This document shows positions 16,822-23,439 of a stretch of DNA of 31,792 nt, piece by piece. This stretch comes from Candidatus Thorarchaeota archaeon (GTDB lineage: Archaea > Asgardarchaeota > Thorarchaeia > Thorarchaeales > Thorarchaeaceae): NCBI GenBank assembly GCA_019057595.1, contig DXJI01000006.1:1-31792 (forward strand), written 5' to 3'. Made by a program: the position numbers and the translations under genes. Position 1 is the first letter of the stretch. Every line of letters starts with the position of its first letter. The notes under the pieces are model-generated. The model searched no databases. It was not told where the DNA came from and saw only the letters and a list, made by a program, of their open reading frames with translations.

Positions 16822-18015
16822 TTAGATTTGATCATCAAGTCCAAATGTTGGAAAAATGAGTTCCTTGACCTTTGCAATTGTATCGTCAACTGCACGACGA
16901 ATCTTAGGATACTGATCACTTGGCATTCGGAAGGGTCTACTGGTCCATCCGCCTCGTCTGACCTGGAAGCCGTGTTTCTGGCACAACTCAATCCATTCGG
17001 CCGGAATAGTCGGTGGTAGTGCAATGTCTGCGATATCTGCCAATAGCATGGTCCAAATCTTTGCAGCGGCCACTGAATTGTATCCACCACCTCCGACAAC
17101 GACAAGCTTCCTTGTTCCCAAGTGGACGAGCTGGCGAACAGTCTTCGACATGCGCTGATAGGTATCATACGTCAGCATCAGGTCTGTCAGTGGGTCGTTC
17201 ATGTATGCATCTGCACCCACCTCCCAGAACACAAAGTCTGGTTTGTATGCTAACCAAATCGGTACGACAACATCCTCGAATGCTCTCCACCACTCAACAT
17301 CATCAGTGAGAGGTGGTAGTGGAATGTTGACGGAATAGCCCTTTCCTTCTCCAATGCCAACTTCTTCCGGTCTTCCTGTTCCTGGATAGAACCCCATACT
17401 GAGCTCATGAAGTGAGATTGTCAAGACATTTGGGTCATGATAGAATGCACTCTGCGTTCCGTCACCATGATGTGCATCAGTATCAAGATACAGCACCTTC
17501 TTACCAGGATATTTCTCCTGGTACTTCTTTATGGCAACTGCGCAGTCATTATAGTAACAGAATCCGGATGCCTGACTCTCCAGACCATGATGAAGCCCTC
17601 CGAAGAAAGAAACAGCATCTTCATACTTACCTTCAGCTACTCCCATCATTGCATCTATTGTTGTCCCCACAATGTAGCTTGCATATTGGTCTACACCTGG
17701 AAATATCGGACATTCATCAGTATCCAAACCAAAGCGTGAAGAAAATGCACTACCCATGTTTCCAAAAAGTTCCAGAGTTTCAATGTATGCAGGATCATGG
17801 TATAGAAGTAGTTCTTCGCGTGTCGCACGTCTCATGGGCTGGACTGATATCCGTGGACTCTTTAGCAGTCCGGACATGACTGGTAGGCTCCAAGTGACCT
17901 CCAGACGGGCCCGATTCCAAAATGGATTTGGTTCTGCTCTCATTGCATCTAGTTCATCAATCCCACTGAGACTGAGAATAGCCTCGGGGTCGAACAGAGC
18001 AGTCAACTCGGACAT
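16822..18015 (-). CDS. Class I histone deacetylase family protein (AcuC-like)
   Basis: 397 residues of the zinc-dependent HDAC/AcuC/acetylpolyamine amidohydrolase family. The catalytic set is complete: the His pair in GGLHHG (H142, H143), zinc ligands in DTDAHHGDG (D180, H182), the third zinc ligand in GADAY (D269), and the catalytic tyrosine in VVGGGGYNS. The fold opens with the usual YHDPAYIE region. In Bacillus, AcuC deacetylates acetyl-CoA synthetase, and an Acs gene is present here at 4259-6247. Archaea of this kind may also use it on histones or polyamines, so the substrate is not settled. Start ATG 18015; the coding end is followed by 117 bases before the hydrolase gene on the same strand. 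Confidence 0.93.
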   Translation of the reverse strand: MSELTALFDPEAILSLSGIDELDAMRAEPNPFWNRARLEVTWSLPVMSGLLKSPRISVQPMRRATREELLLYHDPAYIETLELFGNMGSAFSSRFGLDTDECPIFPGVDQYASYIVGTTIDAMMGVAEGKYEDAVSFFGGLHHGLESQASGFCYYNDCAVAIKKYQEKYPGKKVLYLDTDAHHGDGTQSAFYHDPNVLTISLHELSMGFYPGTGRPEEVGIGEGKGYSVNIPLPPLTDDVEWWRAFEDVVVPIWLAYKPDFVFWEVGADAYMNDPLTDLMLTYDTYQRMSKTVRQLVHLGTRKLVVVGGGGYNSVAAAKIWTMLLADIADIALPPTIPAEWIELCQKHGFQVRRGGWTSRPFRMPSDQYPKIRRAVDDTIAKVKELIFPTFGLDDQI

Positions 18016-18109
18016 TGGGATTCCTCTATTTTCGGAAGCAGACCTGAGAGATTGAAGTCATTCTACTCTTATGTTTGCTGGCTACATACCATAGTGGTCT
18101 CTTCCAAAG

Positions 18110-18119
18110 GCTCTTTATT
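18110..18119 (+). promoter_or_regulatory. TATA-like element for UroD-superfamily gene
   Basis: CTCTTTATTC lies about 28 bases before ATG 18144, which has no Shine-Dalgarno site. A leaderless transcript is expected. Confidence 0.45.
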
Positions 18120-18143
18120 CCAAGAGGGCCATGTGAAACTACC

Positions 18144-19157
18144 ATGTCTAAGTTTGAACTTCTCAAAGAAACTCTCCTCGGTAATTTGGGAGAACAACTT
18201 CCCATCTCTTTGTGGAAACATCATCCTGAAGTTGACAGGAATCCGGAAGAACTTGCTCAAGCTGAGATTGTCTTTCACAAACTCATTGATTCCGATATTT
18301 TGAAGGTCTCGTTCTTCGGTCATTTTCCTTGCATTGATTTTGGTTGTACTGCGGAGTATGATGGAGCTCTGACTGGATCAACCACTCTGACTAGTGCTGC
18401 CATCAATGATGTCAGTGACTGGGAAACTCTAGAACCGCTCGATGTCAACGCTGGTGAGTTGGGAAATCAAATCCGTGTAGTTAAACTCATTCACAAGTAT
18501 GCTCAGGACAAGGTGCCGACGATGGCTACGGTGTTTGATCCCTCTATGATTGCTGACAAAATTTCTGACAAGAACCTGGCTAAGTATGCAGATGAACATC
18601 CAGAAGTCTTGAAGAGTGCACTAGACATGATTACTGATGTCACGATAGACTTTGCAAAAGCCACAATCGATGCAGGAGCCGATGGTATATTCCTCGCTTC
18701 TCAACACTCTACCCACTCCTCAGTCACAGATGAGCAATACAAGGAGTTTGTCTATCCATATAATCTCAAATTCATCTCAAGACTCAGAGGTAAGGCCAAG
18801 TTCATCGTGATGCATCTCCATGCACGAGAAGACAATGAAGAAATCAGGTTCGACAAAATTGCGAAAACTCCCGGAATTGATGGGATAAACTGGGAAGATC
18901 AGACATCCGCGCTCTCACTGGTTGAAGGAAAGAAGAAGTTCAGGGGTGTTGCGCTGGGTGGAGTTGACCACAATGGTATCTTTAGAACTGGAACTCCCGA
19001 GGAAGCAAAGGAGCAAGTTCTGAAGGCTGTAGAAGAAGCAGGTCCTGAGCGTCTGATTGTGGCTCCAGGTTGTGTTGTCACAGTTGACACACCCCAAGAG
19101 AACATCGTGGCTGTAAGGGACGCAGTAAGGTCGTATAACCTGTTTGAGGACGAATAG
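18144..19157 (+). CDS. Uroporphyrinogen decarboxylase (UroD) superfamily protein
   Basis: 337 residues with the TIM-barrel pattern of the UroD superfamily. Seen are the AGADGIFLASQHST strand-loop, KFIVMHLHARED and the late GVALGGVDHNG with a glycine-rich turn. It lacks the arginine-rich N-terminal signature of true HemE, so heme synthesis is unlikely. The superfamily also contains cobamide-dependent methyltransferases and many unassigned archaeal members; MHLHARED could offer a metal site. The frame runs 23 codons further upstream, but the leaderless ATG at 18144 fits the TATA position. The stop codon overlaps the ribosome site of the polX gene, so the two are co-transcribed. Confidence 0.87.
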   Translation: MSKFELLKETLLGNLGEQLPISLWKHHPEVDRNPEELAQAEIVFHKLIDSDILKVSFFGHFPCIDFGCTAEYDGALTGSTTLTSAAINDVSDWETLEPLDVNAGELGNQIRVVKLIHKYAQDKVPTMATVFDPSMIADKISDKNLAKYADEHPEVLKSALDMITDVTIDFAKATIDAGADGIFLASQHSTHSSVTDEQYKEFVYPYNLKFISRLRGKAKFIVMHLHAREDNEEIRFDKIAKTPGIDGINWEDQTSALSLVEGKKKFRGVALGGVDHNGIFRTGTPEEAKEQVLKAVEEAGPERLIVAPGCVVTVDTPQENIVAVRDAVRSYNLFEDE

Positions 19158-19169
19158 GAGGACTTCCTG

Positions 19170-20885
19170 TTGACTAAGAATGCCCAAGTGGCACGCATTC
19201 TCAAAGAGATGGGATTACTTCTACAACTTGAGGGTGCGAATTCATTCAGAGTTTCTGCATATTCCCGAGCTGTTCGAGCAATCACCTCTCTAGGAGAAGA
19301 CATTGAGGTTGTTGCCAAAAGGGGAGCTCTCACTGATATCAAGGGCATTGGGAAGGGTCTTTCTGGACTCATTACAAGCTATCTCACCACGGGAAAAGTG
19401 GAAGAACTGGAGGAACTTAGAACACGTGTTCCAATAAGAGTGTTAGAACTCGATTCAGTCCCTGGTTTGGGTCCGAAGAAAATCAAGGTGCTCTTTGACG
19501 AGTTAGGAGTGACAGATCTTCAGTCGCTTGAGAAGGCTGCAAAGAATGGCCAGATTGCAGAACTACCTGGTTTTAGTGACAAGTCCCAGACTCAAATCCT
19601 TGACGGGATTCAGGTTGTCCGTGCAGGAATGGAGCGAACACTCCTCGCAGATGCGATTGTAGTAGCTGAAGAAATTGAAGCTAAGCTGCGTAAGCTACCT
19701 GAAGTTAAACAGATTGCCTTAGCAGGTTCCACACGGAGAAGAAGAGAAACCATTGGTGACCTTGACCTCCTGGTGGATGCAACAAATTCTGAACCCATTA
19801 TGGATGCGTTTGTCAATTTTGCTGGAGTCAAAACTATCATAGCACATGGACCAACAAAATCGTCGGTTAGACTTGAGACTGGCTTACAGATTGATCTTCG
19901 AGTGATTCCTGCAGAGAGTTTTGGAGCAGGGCTTCAGTATTTCACGGGTAGTGTTGATCATAATGTTCGTCTAAGAGCTATCGCTCAGAAGATGAACCTC
20001 CGACTCAATGAATACGGTCTTCTGAAGAAAAAGAAGAGTGTGGCAGGAGAAGATGAAGAGGGTATCTATGAAACACTGGGACTTCAATGGGTACCTCCTG
20101 AGTTAAGGGAAAACCAAGGAGAGATCGAAGCCGCACAAGCCGGTAATCTACCCAATCTGATAGAGATTAAGAACATCCGTGGAGACCTTCATAGTCACAC
20201 TGACCAGTCTGATGGAACTAACACAATCGAAGAGATGCTGGATGCTGCTCAGGCTAAACGATACAAGTACTACTGCGTTTCAGATCATACTCAGAGTCTC
20301 ACTATTGCTAATGGAATGGATGAGAGCCGCCTTCTGAAACGAATCGATGAGATAGATGACCTAAACGCTTCTGGACGCTGGAAGATGAAGATACTGAAGG
20401 GTGCGGAAGTTGACATTCTAGCCAAAGGTGGGCTGGACATTGTCGATGATGTTCTCGCTCAGCTCGATGTTGTAACGGGGTCGGTCCATAGCAGAATGAA
20501 AGACAACAAGAAAGTGATGACAGAACGAGTTTGTCATGCGCTTGAGAACAAACACATTCACATACTTGGCCATCCAACAGGACGACTGATTGGCAAACGC
20601 TCCGAATTTGAGATTGATCTTGAACAAGTCTTTGAAGTAGCAAAAGATCATAACGTAGTAATGGAGCTGAATGCCCATCCTCAGAGACTTGACCTCAATG
20701 CTGGGAACCTGAGAGCTGCCACGAAACTGGGATTGAAGATCGCAATAAATACAGATGCACACAAAATTCCTGAGCTAGATAACATGCGATATGGTGTATA
20801 TCAGGCACGTCGAGGTTGGCTGAGTCCTAAGGATGTCATCAACACATTCACACTGAAGAAACTGATGACTGTACTAAGCAAGTAG
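19170..20885 (+). CDS. polX: DNA polymerase X family protein with PHP domain
   Basis: 571 residues in the order typical of prokaryotic PolX. Residues 1-85 are the 8-kDa-like domain; 90-140 hold helix-hairpin-helix motifs (IKGIGKG, VPGLGPKK). The nucleotidyltransferase core has GSTRRRRETIGDLDLL (D197, D199) and a third aspartate in IDLRV (D242). The C-terminal PHP domain has GDLHSHTDQSDG, VSDHT, KGAEVDI, GSVHS, HPTGR, ELNAH and NTDAH, so all expected metal ligands are present. It should fill short gaps in DNA repair, with a 3'-5' exonuclease/AP-endonuclease activity from the PHP part. The start is TTG at 19170, 8 bases after AGGAGG (19156-19161), which itself overlaps the UroD-like stop codon. 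Confidence 0.95.
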   Translation: MTKNAQVARILKEMGLLLQLEGANSFRVSAYSRAVRAITSLGEDIEVVAKRGALTDIKGIGKGLSGLITSYLTTGKVEELEELRTRVPIRVLELDSVPGLGPKKIKVLFDELGVTDLQSLEKAAKNGQIAELPGFSDKSQTQILDGIQVVRAGMERTLLADAIVVAEEIEAKLRKLPEVKQIALAGSTRRRRETIGDLDLLVDATNSEPIMDAFVNFAGVKTIIAHGPTKSSVRLETGLQIDLRVIPAESFGAGLQYFTGSVDHNVRLRAIAQKMNLRLNEYGLLKKKKSVAGEDEEGIYETLGLQWVPPELRENQGEIEAAQAGNLPNLIEIKNIRGDLHSHTDQSDGTNTIEEMLDAAQAKRYKYYCVSDHTQSLTIANGMDESRLLKRIDEIDDLNASGRWKMKILKGAEVDILAKGGLDIVDDVLAQLDVVTGSVHSRMKDNKKVMTERVCHALENKHIHILGHPTGRLIGKRSEFEIDLEQVFEVAKDHNVVMELNAHPQRLDLNAGNLRAATKLGLKIAINTDAHKIPELDNMRYGVYQARRGWLSPKDVINTFTLKKLMTVLSK

Positions 20886-20910
20886 AGCGCTTCTCCGACC
20901 CTTTCCTGAT

Positions 20911-20934
20911 AGTCACAAGATGTGACTTCTTTCT
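20911..20934 (+). terminator. Hairpin terminator after polX
   Basis: AGTCACA (20911-20917) pairs perfectly with TGTGACT (20921-20927) around AGA, then TCTTTCT. A second TGTGA (20934-20938) followed by CCCTATC can pair with upstream GATAGTCACA in an alternative fold. Confidence 0.6.
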
Positions 20935-20955
20935 GTGACCCTATCAAGTGGCTCC

Positions 20956-20967
20956 GCTATATATACC
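20956..20967 (+). promoter_or_regulatory. Strong TATA box for microprotein operon
   Basis: GCTATATATACC is the cleanest TATA element in the window. Initiation 25 bases downstream (about 20990) would leave almost no leader before ATG 20998, so the first small gene is probably leaderless. Confidence 0.7.
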
Positions 20968-20997
20968 AAAATTGTGTAGTAATTCTTGTGAAACATC

Positions 20998-21099
20998 ATG
21001 GCTCTAACAACTAACTCACGAACCACATCTGTGCTGAAGAACAAGAAGGGCAAGGTTTCGACCACAGCTCTGACCCACGCTTACGTCTATCGGAGGTAA
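20998..21099 (+). CDS. 33-residue basic microprotein (cistron 1)
   Basis: ATG to TAA, 33 residues, opening MALTTNSRTTS and ending TTALTHAYVYRR. Net positive, no hydrophobic segment. I do not recognise it. Support for coding: it sits right after the strong TATA box; lysine is always AAG and several codons end in C, like the highly expressed acetyl-CoA synthetase; and its end CGG AGG TAA forms the Shine-Dalgarno site of the next cistron. Its C-terminal half resembles that of the next protein: KV, a TT pair, an alanine, then a basic residue with AY and a final arginine. A DNA-, RNA- or ribosome-binding role would fit the charge, but nothing shows it. Confidence 0.6.
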   Translation: MALTTNSRTTSVLKNKKGKVSTTALTHAYVYRR

Positions 21100-21103
21100 T
21101 CGA

Positions 21104-21190
21104 ATGGCACTTGCTAAGACTCGTAAGATCAAGACCCGCAAGGTTCGAATCACCACTGAAGCTGTCGCCCGTGCTTACTTTGCGAGGTAG
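21104..21190 (+). CDS. 28-residue basic microprotein (cistron 2)
   Basis: ATG to TAG, 28 residues: MALAKTRKIKTRK then VRITTEAVARAYFAR. Nine of 28 residues are K or R. It starts 6 bases after GGAGGT (21092-21097), and its own end GCG AGG TAG supplies GAGGT for the third cistron. It shares the MAL opening, the KV/TT pattern and the AY...R ending with cistron 1, so the two look like diverged copies. Codon choice is that of highly expressed genes. It is too short for normal gene callers and I know no family; ribosomal protein L41e is similarly short and basic, but the sequence does not match. Confidence 0.6.
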   Translation: MALAKTRKIKTRKVRITTEAVARAYFAR

Positions 21191-21196
21191 ACTCAG

Positions 21197-21310
21197 ATGA
21201 ACAAGTCTGACTCTGTTGCAAAGAATGCCTCTTCAGAGGTACAGAATCCCCACCCCCAGAAGGGTAGCGCCCTTACTCTGGCTGAAGTACTCGCGTTAGA
21301 AGCAACGTGA
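21197..21310 (+). CDS. 37-residue microprotein (cistron 3)
   Basis: ATG to TGA, 37 residues, starting MNKSDSVAKNASSEV and ending SALTLAEVLALEAT. It starts 8 bases after GAGGT (21184-21188), which is embedded in the end of cistron 2. Unlike the first two it is not basic: a polar, probably disordered first half, then a short amphipathic helix. No similarity to cistrons 1 and 2 is visible. Position and ribosome site argue for translation; sequence alone gives no function. A T-run (TCTTTTTC) about 9 bases after the stop could end the transcript. Confidence 0.5.
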   Translation: MNKSDSVAKNASSEVQNPHPQKGSALTLAEVLALEAT

Positions 21311-21347
21311 GTACTGAACTCTTTTTCAAAACCACATCTAGAATTCT

Positions 21348-21524
21348 CTATCCAGTTGTTGAGAGATAGAGCAAGAAAATAATCAGTATAACACTAAAAC
21401 AGATGAAAAAAGCGAGTAGATCTCCTCCACGGCTCCTCCTCTCGGAGTCATATCTCTTCGAGGACGGATGAGCTATCCACTCACCCCCACCTGCGCTGAA
21501 CGAATTACTTGCTCTAAATCCCAT
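21348..21524 (-). CDS. 58-residue tail-anchored membrane microprotein
   Basis: ATG 21524 to TAG 21348 on the minus strand. The first 35 residues are polar and rich in Ser, Gly and Arg (opening MGFRASNSFSAGGGEW; then RYDSERRSRGGD). Then comes one hydrophobic segment of about 19 residues, LLAFFICFSVILIIFLLYL, and a five-residue tail. This is the layout of a tail-anchored or single-pass protein with a basic flank on the cytosolic side. A stop codon lies in frame just upstream, limiting the start to this ATG; a strong GGAGG lies about 24 bases away, which is too far to count, so initiation is uncertain. It lies downstream of tRNA-Leu on the same strand and faces the microprotein operon. I do not recognise a family. 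Confidence 0.5.
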   Translation of the reverse strand: MGFRASNSFSAGGGEWIAHPSSKRYDSERRSRGGDLLAFFICFSVILIIFLLYLSTTG

Positions 21525-21619
21525 ACTACCACCAGTACTGTAACTTGTCCTCCTTCACCTTTCATATGAATTCGATGAAAGAGTGAATATGAACAGAAAA
21601 AATGGTGCCGAGAATGGGA

Positions 21620-21649
21620 TTCCCGGATTATATGAAAGCCATACAATCT
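21620..21649 (-). other. tRNA-Leu intron 2 in T loop (position 59/60)
   Basis: 30 bases inside the T loop. Removal restores TTCGAAT and leaves the 5-bp T stem intact. The intron folds on itself: GATTGTAT pairs with ATATAATC over 8 bp with one G-U around GGCTTTC. The boundary is ambiguous by one A. The surrounding pairing looks like a relaxed bulge-helix-bulge. Confidence 0.8.
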
Positions 21650-21680
21650 TTCGAACCCATGAACTCCTACGAGAGTGGAT

Positions 21681-21714
21681 GTCTCCTCGGAGTCAAGCAA
21701 TTTGGCTTCAAGAT
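21681..21714 (-). other. tRNA-Leu intron 1 (position 37/38)
   Basis: 34 bases between G37 and A38, the canonical archaeal site. The boundary can shift by one A without changing the mature tRNA. An internal AAGC/GCTT hairpin is visible. I could not fold a full canonical bulge-helix-bulge by hand; only a short pairing of the anticodon CTC with GAG near the 3' site is seen. Confidence 0.85.
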
Positions 21715-21779
21715 CTTGAGTCCACCGCCTTTAACCGGGCTTGGCTATCTCGGCAGTTATTGTCGGTTTTCACTACTTC

Positions 21780-21790
21780 ACTATAAAGCC
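21780..21790 (-). promoter_or_regulatory. TATA box for tRNA-Leu
   Basis: GGCTTTATAGT on the minus strand, about 27-35 bases upstream of the tRNA 5' end, the normal archaeal distance for a tRNA promoter. Confidence 0.6.
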
Positions 21791-21853
21791 ATTTCCGTTC
21801 TTAGGTAATTTCTTTAGATGCTATTAGTTGCCTTTTACAATGGAGGAATTGAT

Positions 21854-22144
21854 TTGACCAAGAAGTACCGAGTTGTTGCTCGAATCCTAGAAACAAGAAA
21901 CAAACCATCTGGCTCGCCCTGTGGCATACACAATGTTGGTGAAGAATTCGATCTTACAAAAGACGAGGAACGAATCAAAATCTGTAAGTGGGCTTACAAT
22001 ACCTTGTTCCCCTTTATTGCAGTCTTGGAGTTTGGTGGAGCTTTGCCTTGGGAACCAGATCCCAAGAAGGCTGTAGTTGCCTGTCCTGACCCACATAATG
22101 TAGTAGTTTTCGAACTGGAACGATTGGAAGAAGTACCAAGGTGA
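21854..22144 (+). CDS. TIGR04076-like small protein
   Basis: 96 residues. The arrangement fits the TIGR04076 group as I recall it: an N-terminal strand segment, a conserved cysteine in SPCGIHNVGEEF, a central CKWAYNTLFPFIAVLEFGG resembling the family's CPWA...PY...LRFGG, and VVACPDPHNVVVFELERLEE at the end. Function in the family is not known to me; the three cysteines could bind a metal. The frame also opens at an ATG at 21818, but the GGAGG at 21842-21846 is placed 7 bases before TTG 21854, and that removes a leucine-rich extension not seen in relatives. It converges on the winged-helix gene at 22150 with a 5-base gap. Confidence 0.8.
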   Translation: MTKKYRVVARILETRNKPSGSPCGIHNVGEEFDLTKDEERIKICKWAYNTLFPFIAVLEFGGALPWEPDPKKAVVACPDPHNVVVFELERLEEVPR

Positions 22145-22149
22145 ATACG

Positions 22150-22443
22150 CTAGCTCGTTTCAAGATGGGGCCTGATATTGGAGTAGAACTCTGAAATGAT
22201 TTTAGAGCGCTCATTTTCGGTTTCAAGAATGAAAAGTCGAATCTGCTGACCTGCCTTGATCTCCTTGACAAGTCCCATATCAACAAGAGGTTGCATTACT
22301 CTGTGGATTGTGGAATGAGCAAGTCCAGTTTCTTTTGCTAGTCTACTAAGATTAAAGAATTCCTTTGGACGGTCCAAGAAGTGCTGTACCACTCTGGTCT
22401 GAGCACGTGATGCGAATATTTTCTCTAACAGCCTCTTCAACAC
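22150..22443 (-). CDS. Winged-helix transcription regulator
   Basis: 97 residues with one winged helix-turn-helix. The recognition part is NLSRLAKETGLAHSTIHRVMQPLVDMGLVKEI, followed by a wing strand pair (GQQIRLFILE) and a C-terminal helix for dimer contacts. It resembles ArsR/MarR-type archaeal regulators; no cysteine metal site is seen, so a metal sensor is unlikely. The start is GTG 22443 with GAGGCG 5 bases upstream; the next codon TTG is an alternative. It lies 19 bases downstream of UMP kinase on the same strand and probably shares its transcript. What it controls is not visible here. Confidence 0.82.
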   Translation of the reverse strand: MLKRLLEKIFASRAQTRVVQHFLDRPKEFFNLSRLAKETGLAHSTIHRVMQPLVDMGLVKEIKAGQQIRLFILETENERSKIISEFYSNIRPHLETS

Positions 22444-22462
22444 ATTTTCGCCTCTTGTTGTG

Positions 22463-23161
22463 TCATTTGTCCGTATCGTGCACTATCGTTGTACCAATTT
22501 TCTCTTTGTTGAACGCTTTTGTCAGATTCTTCGGATTGTTTCCGTTGAAAATCACAGTGGGTATCTTAGAACGCTCAACGATTCCGATTGCCACGGGATC
22601 AAACAGATTGTACTCGCCTGCTCTGGTTCCTTCGGAAGAGAGTATTGTTCTCAATTGATCAATATCTACGCTGTCCAGTTTCTTAGATCCCTTTTCTTCG
22701 GGATTCCGGTCGTAGACTCCATCAACATTGGTTGCATTGAACAGAATGTCCGCATCTATCAGTTCTGCAGAAGCAGCAGCAACAGCATTAGTGGACTGAC
22801 CTGGTATCATTCCTCCCAACAACACAACCTTGCCTCCAAGGTTGATTGCCACCTCTAACTCGTCAAAGTCAACGATGATTTTGGGATACGCAATGTCTCC
22901 AAGCGCAGCACAAAGGAGCTCCGCATTGTTCCGAGCAAGTTTGATACCTAACCAGTCGCATTGAGCCTCACTCGCACCCAGTTCTCGGGCTGCTGAGATG
23001 AAGACTCGTGCTGGCTTTCCACCGCCAACCACTACAACCAATGAGTGTCCAGCTTTCACCAGGGACTTGATTGATTCAGCGTACTCTCTAAGGCGGTCAA
23101 TACGTATCTGACCTTCCTTGTCATAGAGGAGTGAACCTCCAATTTTGAGTACAGCTTTCAT
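22463..23161 (-). CDS. pyrH: UMP kinase, archaeal type
   Basis: 232 residues of the amino acid kinase fold, close to archaeal UMP kinases (about 225 residues). It phosphorylates UMP to UDP with ATP in pyrimidine synthesis. Seen are the phosphate loop VLKIGGSLL, the glycine-rich VVVVGGGKPARV, LLGGMIPGQSTNAVAA near the UMP site, and DADILFNATNVDGVYDRNP for nucleotide binding. The start is the ATG at 23161; the upstream AGGGGAC is a weak ribosome site. A palindromic TTATTAATAA at 23207-23216 may be its TATA region. It is divergent from valyl-tRNA synthetase over a palindrome-rich spacer and precedes the winged-helix gene. Confidence 0.94.
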   Translation of the reverse strand: MKAVLKIGGSLLYDKEGQIRIDRLREYAESIKSLVKAGHSLVVVVGGGKPARVFISAARELGASEAQCDWLGIKLARNNAELLCAALGDIAYPKIIVDFDELEVAINLGGKVVLLGGMIPGQSTNAVAAASAELIDADILFNATNVDGVYDRNPEEKGSKKLDSVDIDQLRTILSSEGTRAGEYNLFDPVAIGIVERSKIPTVIFNGNNPKNLTKAFNKEKIGTTIVHDTDK

Positions 23162-23246
23162 AGCTTGTCCCCTGAAGCACTTACGAACATGTCATTCTAT
23201 TGGACATTATTAATAACGCTTTCTTGAATAGACCAGTTCGTCGATA

Positions 23247-23262
23247 TTTCGACCGGTCGAAA
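23247..23262. promoter_or_regulatory. 16-bp perfect palindrome in pyrH-valS spacer
   Basis: TTTCGACCGGTCGAAA reads the same on both strands. It is about 85 bp from the pyrH ATG and upstream of the valS TATA region. A smaller palindrome TAGCGCGCTA follows at 23281-23290. They could be operator sites for a dimeric regulator acting on both genes. Confidence 0.5.
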
Positions 23263-23359
23263 ATGGCTCAAAACATGGTCTAGCGCGCTAAATTGTCCAT
23301 TTCCGCCCAGTCGGACATTGATGACTCTATCGTAGGGATTGGTTAGTTTCGTTTGGCCA

Positions 23360-23371
23360 TAACTCTTAAAG
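23360..23371 (+). promoter_or_regulatory. TATA-like element for valS
   Basis: TAACTCTTAAAG, the best TATA match upstream of valS. It predicts initiation near 23395, downstream of the first in-frame start codon at 23353. This supports the TTG start at 23440. Confidence 0.4.
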
Positions 23372-23439
23372 GTCAACCACTTTGTTCGAACCTGAGCGGC
23401 AGGTGCCGACCCTTGCTGACATCAAGGAGATTGATCCTT

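Larger units (their letters stand above)
21603..21754 (-). tRNA. tRNA-Leu(CAA) with two introns and encoded CCA
   Basis: Read on the minus strand. The acceptor stem GCCGAGA/TCTCGGC is perfect and is followed by discriminator A and encoded CCA (21605-21603). The D stem is GCC/GGC with a GG in the loop. The anticodon stem GTGGA/TCCAC is perfect once 34 bases (21681-21714) are removed after G37; the loop CTCAAGA gives anticodon CAA, reading UUG. The long variable arm TCTCGTAGGAGTTC marks a class II tRNA, as expected for leucine. The T stem ATGGG/CCCAT is perfect only if a further 30 bases (21620-21649) are removed from the T loop, giving TTCGAAT. The mature tRNA would have 85 bases plus CCA. It should be spliced by the archaeal endonuclease. 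Confidence 0.9.

Noticed and set aside
20308..20762. Minus-strand frames of 111 and 114 codons
   Set aside because: Antisense to the PHP domain of PolX, where every metal motif is in the plus frame.
21473..21808. Frames of 67-75 codons on both strands
   Set aside because: They run through the intron-containing tRNA-Leu gene; its perfect stems explain the region.
23353..23439. 29-codon N-terminal extension of valS
   Set aside because: It lies across the probable promoter and has no family similarity; AAGGAG marks the TTG at 23440.
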